A program made the position numbers and the translations under genes. A DNA stretch of 64,000 bases from Bacteroidetes bacterium UBA7662 (GTDB lineage Bacteria; Bacteroidota; Bacteroidia; UBA7662), in the NCBI GenBank assembly GCA_002483345.1, contig DLHS01000005.1:156105-220104 (forward strand). Reading direction: 5' to 3'. Under the pieces are notes generated by a model. It had not been told where the DNA came from. It saw only the letters and a program-made list of their open reading frames with translations, and searched no databases. How positions within the stretch are numbered: position 1 is the stretch's first letter; the number at the start of each line of letters is the position of its first letter. Shown one piece after another: positions 18,475-26,741 of this stretch.

Positions 18475-18508
18475 GCGTAACGCAAAATGCGTAACGCAAT
18501 TTGCGTAA
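18475..18508. promoter_or_regulatory. Iteron-like operator candidate, 14 bp period
   Basis: GCGTAACGCAA occurs at 18475-18485 and 18489-18499, with a partial third copy GCGTAA at 18503-18508, so the period is exactly 14 bp. Each full unit is the dyad GCGT-A-ACGC. The array begins two bases upstream of the ATPase -33 box, where an activator or repressor could bind. Confidence 0.6.
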
Positions 18509-18573
18509 TTTGGATAAAAAATTGAGAGGGAGGATTAGCGTGGAGAGATTAGTGAGGAGCGCGGGGGATGGGC

Positions 18574-18602
18574 GGTCATGGTGAGCTTGTCGAGCCATGA
18601 CC
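18574..18602. repeat. Short REP-like hairpin
   Basis: GGTCATGG (18574-18581) and CCATGACC (18595-18602) flank the loop TGAGCTTGTCGAG. The loop resembles the GAGCTTGTCGA core of widespread bacterial REP-type sequences. It lies between the divergent-from-repeat ATPase promoter region and the end of the aminopeptidase gene. Confidence 0.6.
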
Positions 18603-18639
18603 CGGGTAAACTATTCCCTCAACCGGCTGGCTCCCACAA

Positions 18640-19929
18640 CTAACCCAGCATAATTTCTTCAATCTCCCCGGTCTCAATTGGTACCCCTGCCATCAGATTA
18701 ACAGGGCCGTTGGCTGTGATAAGAATGTCGTTTTCAATGCGCACCCCGATGCCTTCTTCTTGTATATAGATACCCGGCTCACAGGTGATCACCATACCCA
18801 CATCCAGCTTGCCATAACGGGCACCGATGTCATGGACATCAATTCCAAGGAAATGACCAGTACCATGCGGGAAATATTTTTTATAGGCAGGCCAGGCCGG
18901 CGATTCTTTGGCGATGTCCTCGCGGGTGATGAGGCCGAGACGGAGCAACTCGTCCTGCATGATTAGAGCCGATTCTCGGTTATATGCATCCAGCGTACGC
19001 CCCGGGACAAGCAACTTGGTGGCTTCGCGGTTTACGTGCAACACGGCATTGTAAATCTCTTTCTGCCTGGGGCTGAACCGGCCGTTCACCGGAAAACAAC
19101 GGGTCATGTCACCGGCGTAGTTGGCGTAGTCGGCACCAAAATCGAGCAGCAGCAGGTCGCCGTCTTTCGTTTGTTTGTCGTTGCTGACATAATGCAGTAC
19201 ACAGGCACTTGCGCCAGAGGCTATGATAGGCTGAAAAGAATAACCATTGGCCCGGTTACTCAGAAATTCCTTCATGATGAGTCCTTCAATCTCAAACTCC
19301 CACATGCCGGGTTTGACGGTTTTGAGTACCTGATGAAAGGCGCCGGCTGTGATGTTTACAGCACGCTGCATCAGGGTAATCTCAATCTCCGATTTACGCG
19401 AACGTTCATACTCCATAATTTTTGCCGAACGTTCAAAGTTGTGCAGCGGAAACTGCTGTTTCATCTCCAGCGCAAAGCGCATTTGGGCGGTTTGTACCGG
19501 ATTGCTCGCCCGGTCGTTTTCGTTGGTATTGAGGTAGATGTTGTCGGCATATTTTACCAGGGTGTTCACCAGACCTTTGAAATCCTGGTTCCAGTTTATC
19601 TGTTGAATACCGGAAATGGCCCTGGCTTCTTCTTTCGAAAATTTATGACCTTCCCAAACCGCGATGTGTTCATTGGTTTCGCGGGTGAAAAGTACCTCCT
19701 TATATATAGGGTTCGGACAGTCAGGGTAGAGGATGAGCATGGTTTCTTCCTGATTAATGCCAGTGAGCCAGAACAACTCGCTGTCTTGCCGGAAATAAAA
19801 ATCGGCATCGGCATTCCGGGGGAATACATCACTGGATACAAACAGGGCGATGCTGTTGGGTTTCATGTGGCTGATGAACCGGGCGCGGTTCTCCATAAAC
19901 AACTGCTGATCGATGGCTTCGTAACGCAT
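18640..19929 (-). CDS. pepP: Xaa-Pro aminopeptidase (M24B family)
   Basis: This cytosolic metallopeptidase removes an N-terminal residue that precedes proline. The 429-residue protein has an N-terminal creatinase-like domain (about 1-170) and a C-terminal pita-bread domain. All five metal ligands of the family can be placed: D263 and D274 in LLDFGADYANYAGDMTR, H359 in PHGTGHFLG, E384 in CEPGIYI and E399 in VRIENDI. Length is normal for the family. It is a single gene on the minus strand, with no obvious partner. Confidence 0.95.
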   Translation of the reverse strand: MRYEAIDQQLFMENRARFISHMKPNSIALFVSSDVFPRNADADFYFRQDSELFWLTGINQEETMLILYPDCPNPIYKEVLFTRETNEHIAVWEGHKFSKEEARAISGIQQINWNQDFKGLVNTLVKYADNIYLNTNENDRASNPVQTAQMRFALEMKQQFPLHNFERSAKIMEYERSRKSEIEITLMQRAVNITAGAFHQVLKTVKPGMWEFEIEGLIMKEFLSNRANGYSFQPIIASGASACVLHYVSNDKQTKDGDLLLLDFGADYANYAGDMTRCFPVNGRFSPRQKEIYNAVLHVNREATKLLVPGRTLDAYNRESALIMQDELLRLGLITREDIAKESPAWPAYKKYFPHGTGHFLGIDVHDIGARYGKLDVGMVITCEPGIYIQEEGIGVRIENDILITANGPVNLMAGVPIETGEIEEIMLG

Positions 19930-20034
19930 ATATATAAGGTGTAAGGAAAAGCTAAGTTAAGGGAGATTTTGTTTGAGAGGGCGAGAGTTGAGAGGCGAGA
20001 CTTTTTGCCCCGCATGGGCGGGGCGGTCGATAGT

Positions 20035-20117
20035 CGATGGTGTCTAGTCCATCGACAATGGACCATGGACTATCGACAGCGGACCATGGACTATCGACAG
20101 CGGACCATCGACCATCG
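20035..20117. repeat. Tandem 21 bp repeats with dyad symmetry
   Basis: Two exact 21 bp units occupy 20061-20102. CCATGGACTATCGAC on one side mirrors GTCGATAGTCGATGG (about 20026-20040) on the other, so the whole tract is rich in overlapping palindromes built from GTCCATCGAC-like words. It is not CRISPR-like: units are contiguous, with no spacers. Confidence 0.7.
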
Positions 20118-20284
20118 CCCCCAAATCTCCAGACAAAATCAGCAGATTTCACAAATCAACACCTATATGTGGAAATACGCTGCAGCCCGAAATGCTGCTC
20201 AGAAGCTTTAAACGCTATATCGATCTCCGTAACAGCGGTTTTTCCACAGTCTGAAGATTCTATTCCAAAAAATTGGAATCACGT

Positions 20285-20315
20285 TTTGCAAATAATGTGG
20301 AATTAGATACCTTTG
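20285..20315 (+). promoter_or_regulatory. Consensus promoter of the ribosomal protein operon
   Basis: TTTG (20285-20288), 19 bases, TACCTTTG (20308-20315): a perfect -33/-7 match. The expected start of transcription is near 20322, giving a leader of about 50 bases before rpsL. The small dyad ATTCCA-N6-TGGAAT ends five bases upstream of the -33 box. Confidence 0.85.
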
Positions 20316-20372
20316 CAGTCCCTTCGAGTGGAGGGAGAATACTGTATTAGCAAAAGCGTAGAAAAGTAAGGT

Positions 20373-20780
20373 ATGCCAACCATACAACAACTTGTAAGAA
20401 AAGGCCGGGAGCACAAGGCGGATAAAAGCAAATCGCCAGCCCTCGACAGCTGCCCGCAGAAGCGCGGCGTATGTACACGTGTGTACACCACCACCCCTAA
20501 GAAGCCGAACTCGGCCATGCGTAAAGTTGCGCGTGTTCGTTTGGCCAAATCGGGCAAAGAGGTGAACGCTTATATCCCGGGTGAGGGTCACAACCTGCAG
20601 GAGCACTCAATCGTGTTGATTCGCGGTGGTCGTGTGAAAGACCTGCCAGGTGTACGTTACCACATCATCCGTGGCGCACTCGATACATCGGGTGTGAATG
20701 GCCGGAAACAAGGTCGTTCGAAATATGGTGCGAAGGCCAAACAGGCAGCCGCTCCCGCAAAAGGTGCAAAAAAGAAATAA
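20373..20780 (+). CDS. rpsL: 30S ribosomal protein S12
   Basis: S12 lies at the decoding centre of the small subunit. The 135-residue protein is standard in its core, with TTTPKKPNSAMRK and GRVKDLPGVRYH. The lysines at the two classical streptomycin-resistance positions (in TPKKPNS and in GRVKDLPG) are both wild type, so no resistance substitution is present. The C-terminus has a basic alanine-lysine tail (AAAPAKGAKKK) beyond the E. coli length. It is the first gene of the large ribosomal operon, 13 bases before rpsG. Confidence 0.98.
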   Translation: MPTIQQLVRKGREHKADKSKSPALDSCPQKRGVCTRVYTTTPKKPNSAMRKVARVRLAKSGKEVNAYIPGEGHNLQEHSIVLIRGGRVKDLPGVRYHIIRGALDTSGVNGRKQGRSKYGAKAKQAAAPAKGAKKK

Positions 20781-20793
20781 TCAGAAATAGGTC

Positions 20794-21261
20794 ATGAGAA
20801 AAGCTCGTGCTAAAAAAAGAATCATTGAACCAGATCCGAAGTTCAATGACGTGGTAGTTACCAAGTTCATCAATAACATGATGTACGATGGTAAAAAAAG
20901 CATCGCCGCCCAGACTTTCTACGAAGCCATGGAGCTGGTTGAAAAGCGTGCCAACGAACCAGGTGTCGAAGTTTGGCGCCGTGCGTTGAACAACGTAATG
21001 CCATCGGTAGAAGTAAAAAGCCGCCGTGTAGGTGGCTCAACCTTCCAGGTACCTATCGAAGTAAACCCAAGCCGCAAATCAGCATTGGGAATGCGTTGGT
21101 TAATTGGTTATGCCCGCAAGCGTAACGAAAAAACCATGATGGAAAAACTGGCTGGTGAAATCCTGGCTGCAGCGAAAGGGGAAGGCGCTTCTGTGAAGAA
21201 GAAAGAAGATACCTACCGCATGGCCGAAGCAAACAAAGCGTTCTCGCACTTCAGATTTTAA
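20794..21261 (+). CDS. rpsG: 30S ribosomal protein S7
   Basis: S7 nucleates assembly of the 3' domain of 16S rRNA and lines the tRNA exit site. The 155-residue product has the N-terminal RKARAKKR arm, KFINNMMYDGKKS and the conserved VKSRRVGGSTFQVPIEV. Length is normal. It lies between rpsL and fusA as in the classical str operon, with 6 bases to fusA. Confidence 0.98.
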   Translation: MRKARAKKRIIEPDPKFNDVVVTKFINNMMYDGKKSIAAQTFYEAMELVEKRANEPGVEVWRRALNNVMPSVEVKSRRVGGSTFQVPIEVNPSRKSALGMRWLIGYARKRNEKTMMEKLAGEILAAAKGEGASVKKKEDTYRMAEANKAFSHFRF

Positions 21262-21267
21262 GTTTTT

Positions 21268-23394
21268 ATGGCAGATCTTAGATTTACACGCAACATCGGT
21301 ATTGCCGCGCACATTGACGCTGGTAAGACAACTACGACTGAGCGTATTCTTTATTATACCGGTATGACCCACAAGATCGGGGAGGTACACGACGGTGCTG
21401 CTACCATGGACTGGATGGTTCAGGAGCAGGAACGTGGTATCACCATCACTTCTGCGGCTACCAAAACAACCTGGAAATGGCATGACCAGGAATATGCAGT
21501 AAACATCATCGATACCCCGGGCCACGTGGACTTTACCGTTGAGGTAAACCGTTCTTTGCGTGTACTCGATGGTCTCGTATTTTTATTTTCGGCTGTAGAC
21601 GGCGTTGAGCCGCAGTCGGAAACCAACTGGCGCCTCGCCGACAATTATGGCGTACCCCGTCTGGGTTTCGTGAATAAAATGGACCGTCAGGGTTCCGATT
21701 TTTTTGGCGTATGTAAGCAGGTAAAGGAAATGCTCGGTTCTACCGCAGTGCCTTTGCAGGTGCCCATCGGCAACGAAGAACACTTTAAAGGTGTGGTCGA
21801 CCTGATCACCAACAAAGCCATCATCTGGGACGATGCTTCCAAAGGGATGACCTATACCGAAGTACCTATTCCGGACGATCTGGTAGAAACCGTTGCAGAA
21901 TACCGTCAGATACTCGTAGAGGCCTGTGCCGATTACGATGAAGTACTGCTCGAGAAATTCTTCGACGATCCGGCTACCATCACCGTAGATGAAATGCGCA
22001 GCGCCATCCGTGCTGCAGTTATCGATGGTGCGTTTGTACCGATGATGTGCGGTTCATCTTTCAAAAACAAAGGTGTTCAGGCGATGCTTGACGCGGTATG
22101 TGCTTTCCTGCCGGCTCCGACCGACAAGGAGCAGGTTAACGGCCACGATCCGAAAACCGATGCCGAAATCAGCCGCAAACCCGATGTGAAAGAGCCTTTC
22201 TGTGCTCTTGCATTTAAAGTAGCTACCGACCCGTTTGTAGGTCGTCTCGTATTCTTCCGCGTATACTCAGGTCGTCTCGACGCCGGTTCTTACGTATTGA
22301 AGGTGAGAAGCGATCCCGACAAAGGTATTGTGATGGAAAAAGAACGTATCTCACGTTTGTTCCAGATGCATGCCAACGACCGCAAGGCCATCGAATTTGT
22401 AGAAGCCGGTGATATCTGCGCAGCCGTAGGTTTCAAAGACATCAAAACCGGAGATACCCTGTGCGACGAGAAACATCCTATCATACTCGAAGCCATGCAA
22501 TTCCCTGAGCCCGTTATCGGTCTCGCCATCGAGCCTAAAACACAGGCAGATGCTGACAAACTGGGTAATGCTCTGAATAAACTTTCGGAAGAGGATCCTA
22601 CTTTCCGCGTCTTCACCGACGAGGAAACCGGACAAACCATCATCCAGGGTATGGGAGAACTTCACCTTGAAATCATCGTAGACCGTCTGCGTCGCGAGTT
22701 CAAGGTTGAGTGTAACCAGGGTGCTCCGCAGGTAGCGTACAAAGAAGCGATCACTACTTCTGTTACACACCGGGAGACCTATAAGAAACAAACTGGTGGT
22801 CGCGGTAAATTCGCCGATATCCAGTTTGAAATCGGACCAACTGACGAAGGCAAAACCGGACTTCAGTTTATCAATGAGGTTGTGGGTGGATCTATCCCAC
22901 GTGAATTTATCCCATCGGTTGAAAAAGGCTTCGGTGCTGCCATGTCGAATGGTGTACTTGCCGGCTTCCCGGTAGATAACCTGAAAGTCCGTCTGTTCGA
23001 CGGTTCGTTCCACGCGGTTGACTCCGATTCGCTCTCGTTTGAAATTGCTGCCCGTACCGCGTTCCGCGAAGCTTGCCGCAAAGCAAATCCTGTGTTGCTC
23101 GAGCCTATCATGAAAATCGAGGTTATTACCCCCGATGAGTATATGGGTGACGTAATGGGTGACCTGAACCGTCGTCGTGGTCAGATGCAGGGTATGGATA
23201 CCAAAAATGCTGCGCAGGTGATCAGAGCACTGGTGCCTTTGGCAGAAATGTTCGGTTATGTGACCGTACTGCGTACCCTCACTTCCGGTCGTGCCACTTC
23301 TACCATGGAGTTCTCGCACTACAGCGAAACCCCTAAGAACATCGCGGAAGAGGTACTGGCGAAGTACAAAGCCATGAAAGCGGAAAAAAATTAA
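21268..23394 (+). CDS. fusA: Elongation factor G
   Basis: EF-G is the GTPase that drives translocation of tRNA and mRNA through the ribosome. The 708-residue protein shows the G1 loop AHIDAGKTTTTER, switch 2 DTPGHVDFT and the G4 motif NKMDRQGSDF, followed by domains II-V; QGMGELHLEI and GMRG-type end motifs are in place. Length is typical. tuf does not follow: rpsJ starts 12 bases after the stop. Confidence 0.98.
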   Translation: MADLRFTRNIGIAAHIDAGKTTTTERILYYTGMTHKIGEVHDGAATMDWMVQEQERGITITSAATKTTWKWHDQEYAVNIIDTPGHVDFTVEVNRSLRVLDGLVFLFSAVDGVEPQSETNWRLADNYGVPRLGFVNKMDRQGSDFFGVCKQVKEMLGSTAVPLQVPIGNEEHFKGVVDLITNKAIIWDDASKGMTYTEVPIPDDLVETVAEYRQILVEACADYDEVLLEKFFDDPATITVDEMRSAIRAAVIDGAFVPMMCGSSFKNKGVQAMLDAVCAFLPAPTDKEQVNGHDPKTDAEISRKPDVKEPFCALAFKVATDPFVGRLVFFRVYSGRLDAGSYVLKVRSDPDKGIVMEKERISRLFQMHANDRKAIEFVEAGDICAAVGFKDIKTGDTLCDEKHPIILEAMQFPEPVIGLAIEPKTQADADKLGNALNKLSEEDPTFRVFTDEETGQTIIQGMGELHLEIIVDRLRREFKVECNQGAPQVAYKEAITTSVTHRETYKKQTGGRGKFADIQFEIGPTDEGKTGLQFINEVVGGSIPREFIPSVEKGFGAAMSNGVLAGFPVDNLKVRLFDGSFHAVDSDSLSFEIAARTAFREACRKANPVLLEPIMKIEVITPDEYMGDVMGDLNRRRGQMQGMDTKNAAQVIRALVPLAEMFGYVTVLRTLTSGRATSTMEFSHYSETPKNIAEEVLAKYKAMKAEKN

Positions 23395-23406
23395 TTATCA
23401 GGAGCC

Positions 23407-23712
23407 ATGAGCCATCGTATACGCATCAAATTGAAATCGTACGATCACAACCTCGTCGACAAGTCGGCTGAGAAGATCGTCAAAACCGTGAAAACCACGG
23501 GTGCAGTTGTGAGCGGTCCTATTCCGTTGCCGACTGAAAAACAAATCTTCACCGTGCTGAAAAGTCCGCACGTGAACAAAAAAGCCCGGGAGCAATTCCA
23601 GCTCTGCTCTTACAAAAGAGTGTTGGATATCTACAGTTCTTCTTCGAAGACCGTTGATGCCCTGATGAAGCTGGAACTTCCGAGCGGAGTAGATGTAGAA
23701 ATTAAAGTTTGA
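23407..23712 (+). CDS. rpsJ: 30S ribosomal protein S10 (NusE)
   Basis: S10 is a small-subunit head protein that also acts as NusE in transcription antitermination. The 101-residue protein has IRIKLKSYDHNLVDKS, the loop segment GPIPLPTEKQIFTVLKSPH and a C-terminal VDVEIKV. An AGGAG-like sequence lies just before the start. It opens the S10 gene set, contiguous with fusA. Confidence 0.98.
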   Translation: MSHRIRIKLKSYDHNLVDKSAEKIVKTVKTTGAVVSGPIPLPTEKQIFTVLKSPHVNKKAREQFQLCSYKRVLDIYSSSSKTVDALMKLELPSGVDVEIKV

Positions 23713-23723
23713 CAATAACTGAG

Positions 23724-24341
23724 ATGTCAGGAATAATTGGTAAAAAAGTTGGAATGACCAGCATTTTCAGTGCCGATGGGAAAAGCGTCCCATGCACAGT
23801 TTTGGAAGCTGGTCCTTGCGTTGTGACGCAAGTAAAAACCGTCGAGTCAGACGGTTATGCTGCCTACCAGCTGGCCTTCGGAGAGAAGAAAGAGAAGAAT
23901 ACTTCTCAAGCCATGCAGGGACACTTTAAGAAAGCAGGAACTACCCCTAAGCGCAAGCTGGTGGAGTTTACCACTTTCGAATCAGCGCTGGAAAGCGGAT
24001 CAACCGTGACGGTTGAGATTTTCGAAGAAGGTGAATTTGTAGACGTAGTAGGTGAAAGCAAGGGTAAAGGTTTCCAGGGCGTTGTGAAGCGTCATGGTTT
24101 CGCTGGTGTCGGTGGTCAAACCCACGGTCAGCACAACCGTCTCCGTGCTCCCGGTTCACTCGGTGCATCATCTTTTCCAAGTCGTGTATTTAAAGGGATG
24201 CGCATGGGCGGCCGTATGGGTGGCGATCGTGTCAAAGTACAGAACCTGGAGATTTTGAAGGTATATCCTGAGCAGAACATCCTCGTAGTGAAAGGTTCCG
24301 TTCCCGGAGCCAAGGGTTCATTTGTAATCGTGGAGAAATAA
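23724..24341 (+). CDS. rplC: 50S ribosomal protein L3
   Basis: L3 is an early-assembly large-subunit protein reaching to the peptidyl transferase centre. I use the ATG at 23724 (205 residues), giving MSGIIGKKVGMT; a TTG at 23709 would overlap the rpsJ stop and add only five unlikely residues. The extended loop GVGGQTHGQHNRLRAPGS and the following MGGRMGGDRVKVQN are characteristic. Two bases separate it from rplD. Confidence 0.97.
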   Translation: MSGIIGKKVGMTSIFSADGKSVPCTVLEAGPCVVTQVKTVESDGYAAYQLAFGEKKEKNTSQAMQGHFKKAGTTPKRKLVEFTTFESALESGSTVTVEIFEEGEFVDVVGESKGKGFQGVVKRHGFAGVGGQTHGQHNRLRAPGSLGASSFPSRVFKGMRMGGRMGGDRVKVQNLEILKVYPEQNILVVKGSVPGAKGSFVIVEK

Positions 24342-24343
24342 TC

Positions 24344-24973
24344 ATGGAACTACCTATTTACAATACAGAAGGTAAAGAGACCAAGGTAAAAGCAACCTTG
24401 TCGGCGGACGTTTTCGGTATTGAGCCGAACGATCACGCGATTTACCTCGATGTGAAGCAGTACCTCGCTAACCAGCGTCAGGGTACACACAAATCAAAAG
24501 AACGTAACGAGATTTCCGGTTCAACCCGCAAGCTGCACAAGCAAAAAGGTACCGGCGGATCACGTAAAGGTGATATCAACAGCCCTTCCTTCCGCGGTGG
24601 TGCCCGTGTATTCGGTCCACGTGTCCGTGACTACGGCTTTAAGCTGAACAAAAAGGTAAAGGTGCTTGCCCGTAAATCGGCACTCACGTACAAAGCACAG
24701 GCCAACAGCATCATGGTAGTTGAAGATTTCAACTATGAGACGCCTAAAACCAAAGCATTTGTAGGTCTGCTGAACAATCTGAAGCTGAGCGGCCAGAAGT
24801 TGCTCGTGGTTCTTCCTGAGAACAGCCAGAACATCGTGCTGTCGGGTCGTAACCTCCAGAAACTGAAATTGGTGATGGCCGGCGACCTCAACACATACGA
24901 TGTGATGAACGCAGGTAAGATCCTGATGGTAAACAGCTCGATCGCGAAGATCGAAGAAACTCTTAACAAGTAA
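24344..24973 (+). CDS. rplD: 50S ribosomal protein L4
   Basis: L4 contributes to the exit tunnel wall. The 209-residue protein has the tunnel loop KGTGGSRKGDINSPSFRGG with VFGPRVRDY after it, and the usual alpha/beta domain ending with NAGKILMVNSS. In some bacteria L4 autogenously regulates the S10 operon; nothing in the leader here demonstrates this. Position between rplC and rplW is canonical. Confidence 0.97.
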   Translation: MELPIYNTEGKETKVKATLSADVFGIEPNDHAIYLDVKQYLANQRQGTHKSKERNEISGSTRKLHKQKGTGGSRKGDINSPSFRGGARVFGPRVRDYGFKLNKKVKVLARKSALTYKAQANSIMVVEDFNYETPKTKAFVGLLNNLKLSGQKLLVVLPENSQNIVLSGRNLQKLKLVMAGDLNTYDVMNAGKILMVNSSIAKIEETLNK

Positions 24974-24977
24974 GGCC

Positions 24978-25268
24978 ATGGAATTGCTGAAAAAACCTAT
25001 CATCACCGAGAAGATGACCATGCTCGGCGAGAAGCGTAACCAGTATGCTTTCCGGGTTGACAAGAAGGCGAATAAGATCGAAATCAAAAAAGCGATCGAA
25101 GCCATGTTTGGTATTACTGTGCAAGCAGTAAACACCATGGTCTATGCCGGCAAGAAAAAAAGCCGCTATACAAAGGCGGGTTATGTGGAAGGCCGTAAAG
25201 ACAGCTTCAAAAAAGCCATTGTAACCTTGAAGGAAGGCGATAACATCGATTTCTACAGTAACATCTAA
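24978..25268 (+). CDS. rplW: 50S ribosomal protein L23
   Basis: L23 sits at the tunnel exit and is a docking site for trigger factor and SRP. The 96-residue protein begins LLKKPIITEKMT and has the core YAFRVDKKANKIEIKKAIE with VQAVNTM, normal for the bacterial family. It lies 4 bases from both rplD and rplB. Confidence 0.97.
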   Translation: MELLKKPIITEKMTMLGEKRNQYAFRVDKKANKIEIKKAIEAMFGITVQAVNTMVYAGKKKSRYTKAGYVEGRKDSFKKAIVTLKEGDNIDFYSNI

Positions 25269-25272
25269 GAAA

Positions 25273-26097
25273 ATGGCAGTAAAAAGATTTAGTCCGGTTA
25301 CTCCGGGTTTACGTTTTAAGGTTGCCAACACCTACGCGGAGGTAACCACCAACACGCCTGAGAAGAGCCTGTTGGCCCCGACAAAACGTTCCGGCGGACG
25401 TAACAATACAGGTAAGATGACCATGCGCTATATCGGTGGTGGTCACAAGAAAATGTATCGTATCATCGATTTCAAACGCGACAAGAAGGATATTCCTGCC
25501 GTGGTGAAAACCATCGAGTACGATCCGAACCGCACGACCCTCATCGCGCTGTTGGCTTATGCCGATGGTGAGAAGCGTTATATCCTGGCTCCGCAAGGAC
25601 TTCAGGTTGGTCAGACCGTACTTTCGGGCGACGCAGTTGCTCCGGATGCCGGTAATACCCTTCCATTGGCTAAAATCCCGTTGGGTTCTGCTATTCACAA
25701 CATCGAGCTTCAGCCCGGTCGTGGTGGTCAGATGGTGCGCAGCGCCGGTGGCTCAGCAACCCTGGCGGCCCGTGATGGCAAATACGCCATCATCAAATTG
25801 CCAAGTGGTGAAACCCGCATGGTATTGCTGACTTGCGTGGCAACGATGGGTAAACTGTCGAACGAGGATCACCTCCTTGAAATCAGCGGTAAAGCCGGTC
25901 GCAAGCGTTGGTTAGGTCGCCGTCCGCGTGTTCGTGGTGTTGCCATGAACCCGGTAGATCACCCTATGGGTGGTGGTGAAGGCCGCGCAAGTGGAGGACA
26001 CCCACGCTCACGCAAAGGTTTGTTGTCGAAAGGTTACAAAACCCGTCGTGGCAAGAGACAGTCTGACAGAATGATCATTAAACGCAGGAAAGGATAA
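25273..26097 (+). CDS. rplB: 50S ribosomal protein L2
   Basis: L2 is needed for subunit association and peptidyl transferase assembly. The 274-residue protein shows SGGRNNTGKMTMRYIGGGHK near the N-terminus, the OB and SH3-like domains, and the conserved NPVDHPMGGGEGRASGGH that contains the functionally important histidine. The C-terminus is basic (KRQSDRMIIKRRKG). Length is normal. Confidence 0.98.
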   Translation: MAVKRFSPVTPGLRFKVANTYAEVTTNTPEKSLLAPTKRSGGRNNTGKMTMRYIGGGHKKMYRIIDFKRDKKDIPAVVKTIEYDPNRTTLIALLAYADGEKRYILAPQGLQVGQTVLSGDAVAPDAGNTLPLAKIPLGSAIHNIELQPGRGGQMVRSAGGSATLAARDGKYAIIKLPSGETRMVLLTCVATMGKLSNEDHLLEISGKAGRKRWLGRRPRVRGVAMNPVDHPMGGGEGRASGGHPRSRKGLLSKGYKTRRGKRQSDRMIIKRRKG

Positions 26098-26100
26098 GCA

Positions 26101-26379
26101 ATGGCGCGTTCACTTAAAAAAGGACCATTTGTAGAGTATACCCTCGAGAAGAAGGTAGACGCACAGAACGAAGGAACTAAGAAGACCGTAATCAAAACCT
26201 GGTCGCGTCGTTCGATGATCACCCCTGATTTTGTGGGACATACGTTTGCCGTACACAACGGCAACAAATTCATCCCGGTATATGTGACCGAGAACATGGT
26301 TGGACACAAACTCGGAGAGTTTTCACCCACCCGTAACTTCCGTGGTCACGTGGCTAAAAAAGATAAAGGAAAGAAATAA
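26101..26379 (+). CDS. rpsS: 30S ribosomal protein S19
   Basis: S19 forms part of the head and contacts the A-site tRNA region and S13. The 92-residue protein starts MARSLKKGPFVE and has TWSRRSMITPDFVGHTF, VYVTENMVGHKLGEFSPTR and a basic end, all standard. Its stop overlaps the rplV start by one base (TAATG). Confidence 0.98.
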   Translation: MARSLKKGPFVEYTLEKKVDAQNEGTKKTVIKTWSRRSMITPDFVGHTFAVHNGNKFIPVYVTENMVGHKLGEFSPTRNFRGHVAKKDKGKK

Positions 26380-26735
26380 TGGAAGCAGTAGCCATCCTGA
26401 GAAACTGTCCAAGCTCTCCCCGTAAGATGCGTCTCGTTGTAGACCTCATCCGCGGTAAAAAAGCTGACCAGGCGCTGAACATCCTGCGTTTCGCGAAACA
26501 AGACGCGAGTCTTCCCCTCGAGAAACTGCTCATGTCAGCTATCAATAACTGGGAGAAGAAAAACGAAGATCAGTCGATCGAAACCGCAAATCTTTACGTG
26601 AAAAGCGTACAGGTTGACGGGGGTCGCATGCTGAAGCGTCTCCGTCCGGCACCGCAAGGTCGCGGACACCGCATCCGCAAGCGTTCGAATCACGTGACGC
26701 TTGTTATTGACACCATGACCACTGTAAACGAATAA
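26379..26735 (+). CDS. rplV: 50S ribosomal protein L22
   Basis: L22 extends a beta-hairpin into the exit tunnel. The 118-residue protein has the N-terminal CPSSPRKMRLVVDLIRGKK, the middle LLMSAINNWEK and the hairpin region LKRLRPAPQGRGHRIRKRSNH. It overlaps rpsS and is followed six bases later by rpsC. Length is normal. Confidence 0.97.
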   Translation: MEAVAILRNCPSSPRKMRLVVDLIRGKKADQALNILRFAKQDASLPLEKLLMSAINNWEKKNEDQSIETANLYVKSVQVDGGRMLKRLRPAPQGRGHRIRKRSNHVTLVIDTMTTVNE

Positions 26736-26741
26736 TAGCAA

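Larger units (their letters stand above)
19930..20372. other. Divergent intergenic region with repeats and the rpsL promoter
   Basis: This 443-base gap has no credible gene. It contains GAGAGGCGAGA (19990-20000), the inverted pair GCCCCGC / GCGGGGC (20007-20024), two 21 bp tandem units beginning GACCATGGACTATCG (20061-20081 and 20082-20102) with decayed relatives on both sides, the inverted pair ATTCCA / TGGAAT (20262-20279) and the promoter of the ribosomal operon. Confidence 0.75.

Noticed and set aside
19036..19944. A 302-codon plus-strand frame across pepP
   Set aside because: Antisense to a complete Xaa-Pro aminopeptidase with all metal ligands.
20007..20024. GCCCCGC/GCGGGGC hairpin as a terminator of pepP or rpsL
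   Set aside because: No T-tract follows the stem on either strand.
20061..20117. Tandem 21 bp repeats as a CRISPR array
   Set aside because: Units are directly adjacent with no spacers, and no cas gene is near.
22351..23319. A 322-codon minus-strand frame across fusA
   Set aside because: Antisense shadow of EF-G; no recognisable protein features.
23394..23407. Loss of tuf as a deletion or assembly gap
   Set aside because: The fusA-rpsJ junction is clean with a normal ribosome-binding region, and tuf outside the str genes is usual in Bacteroidota.
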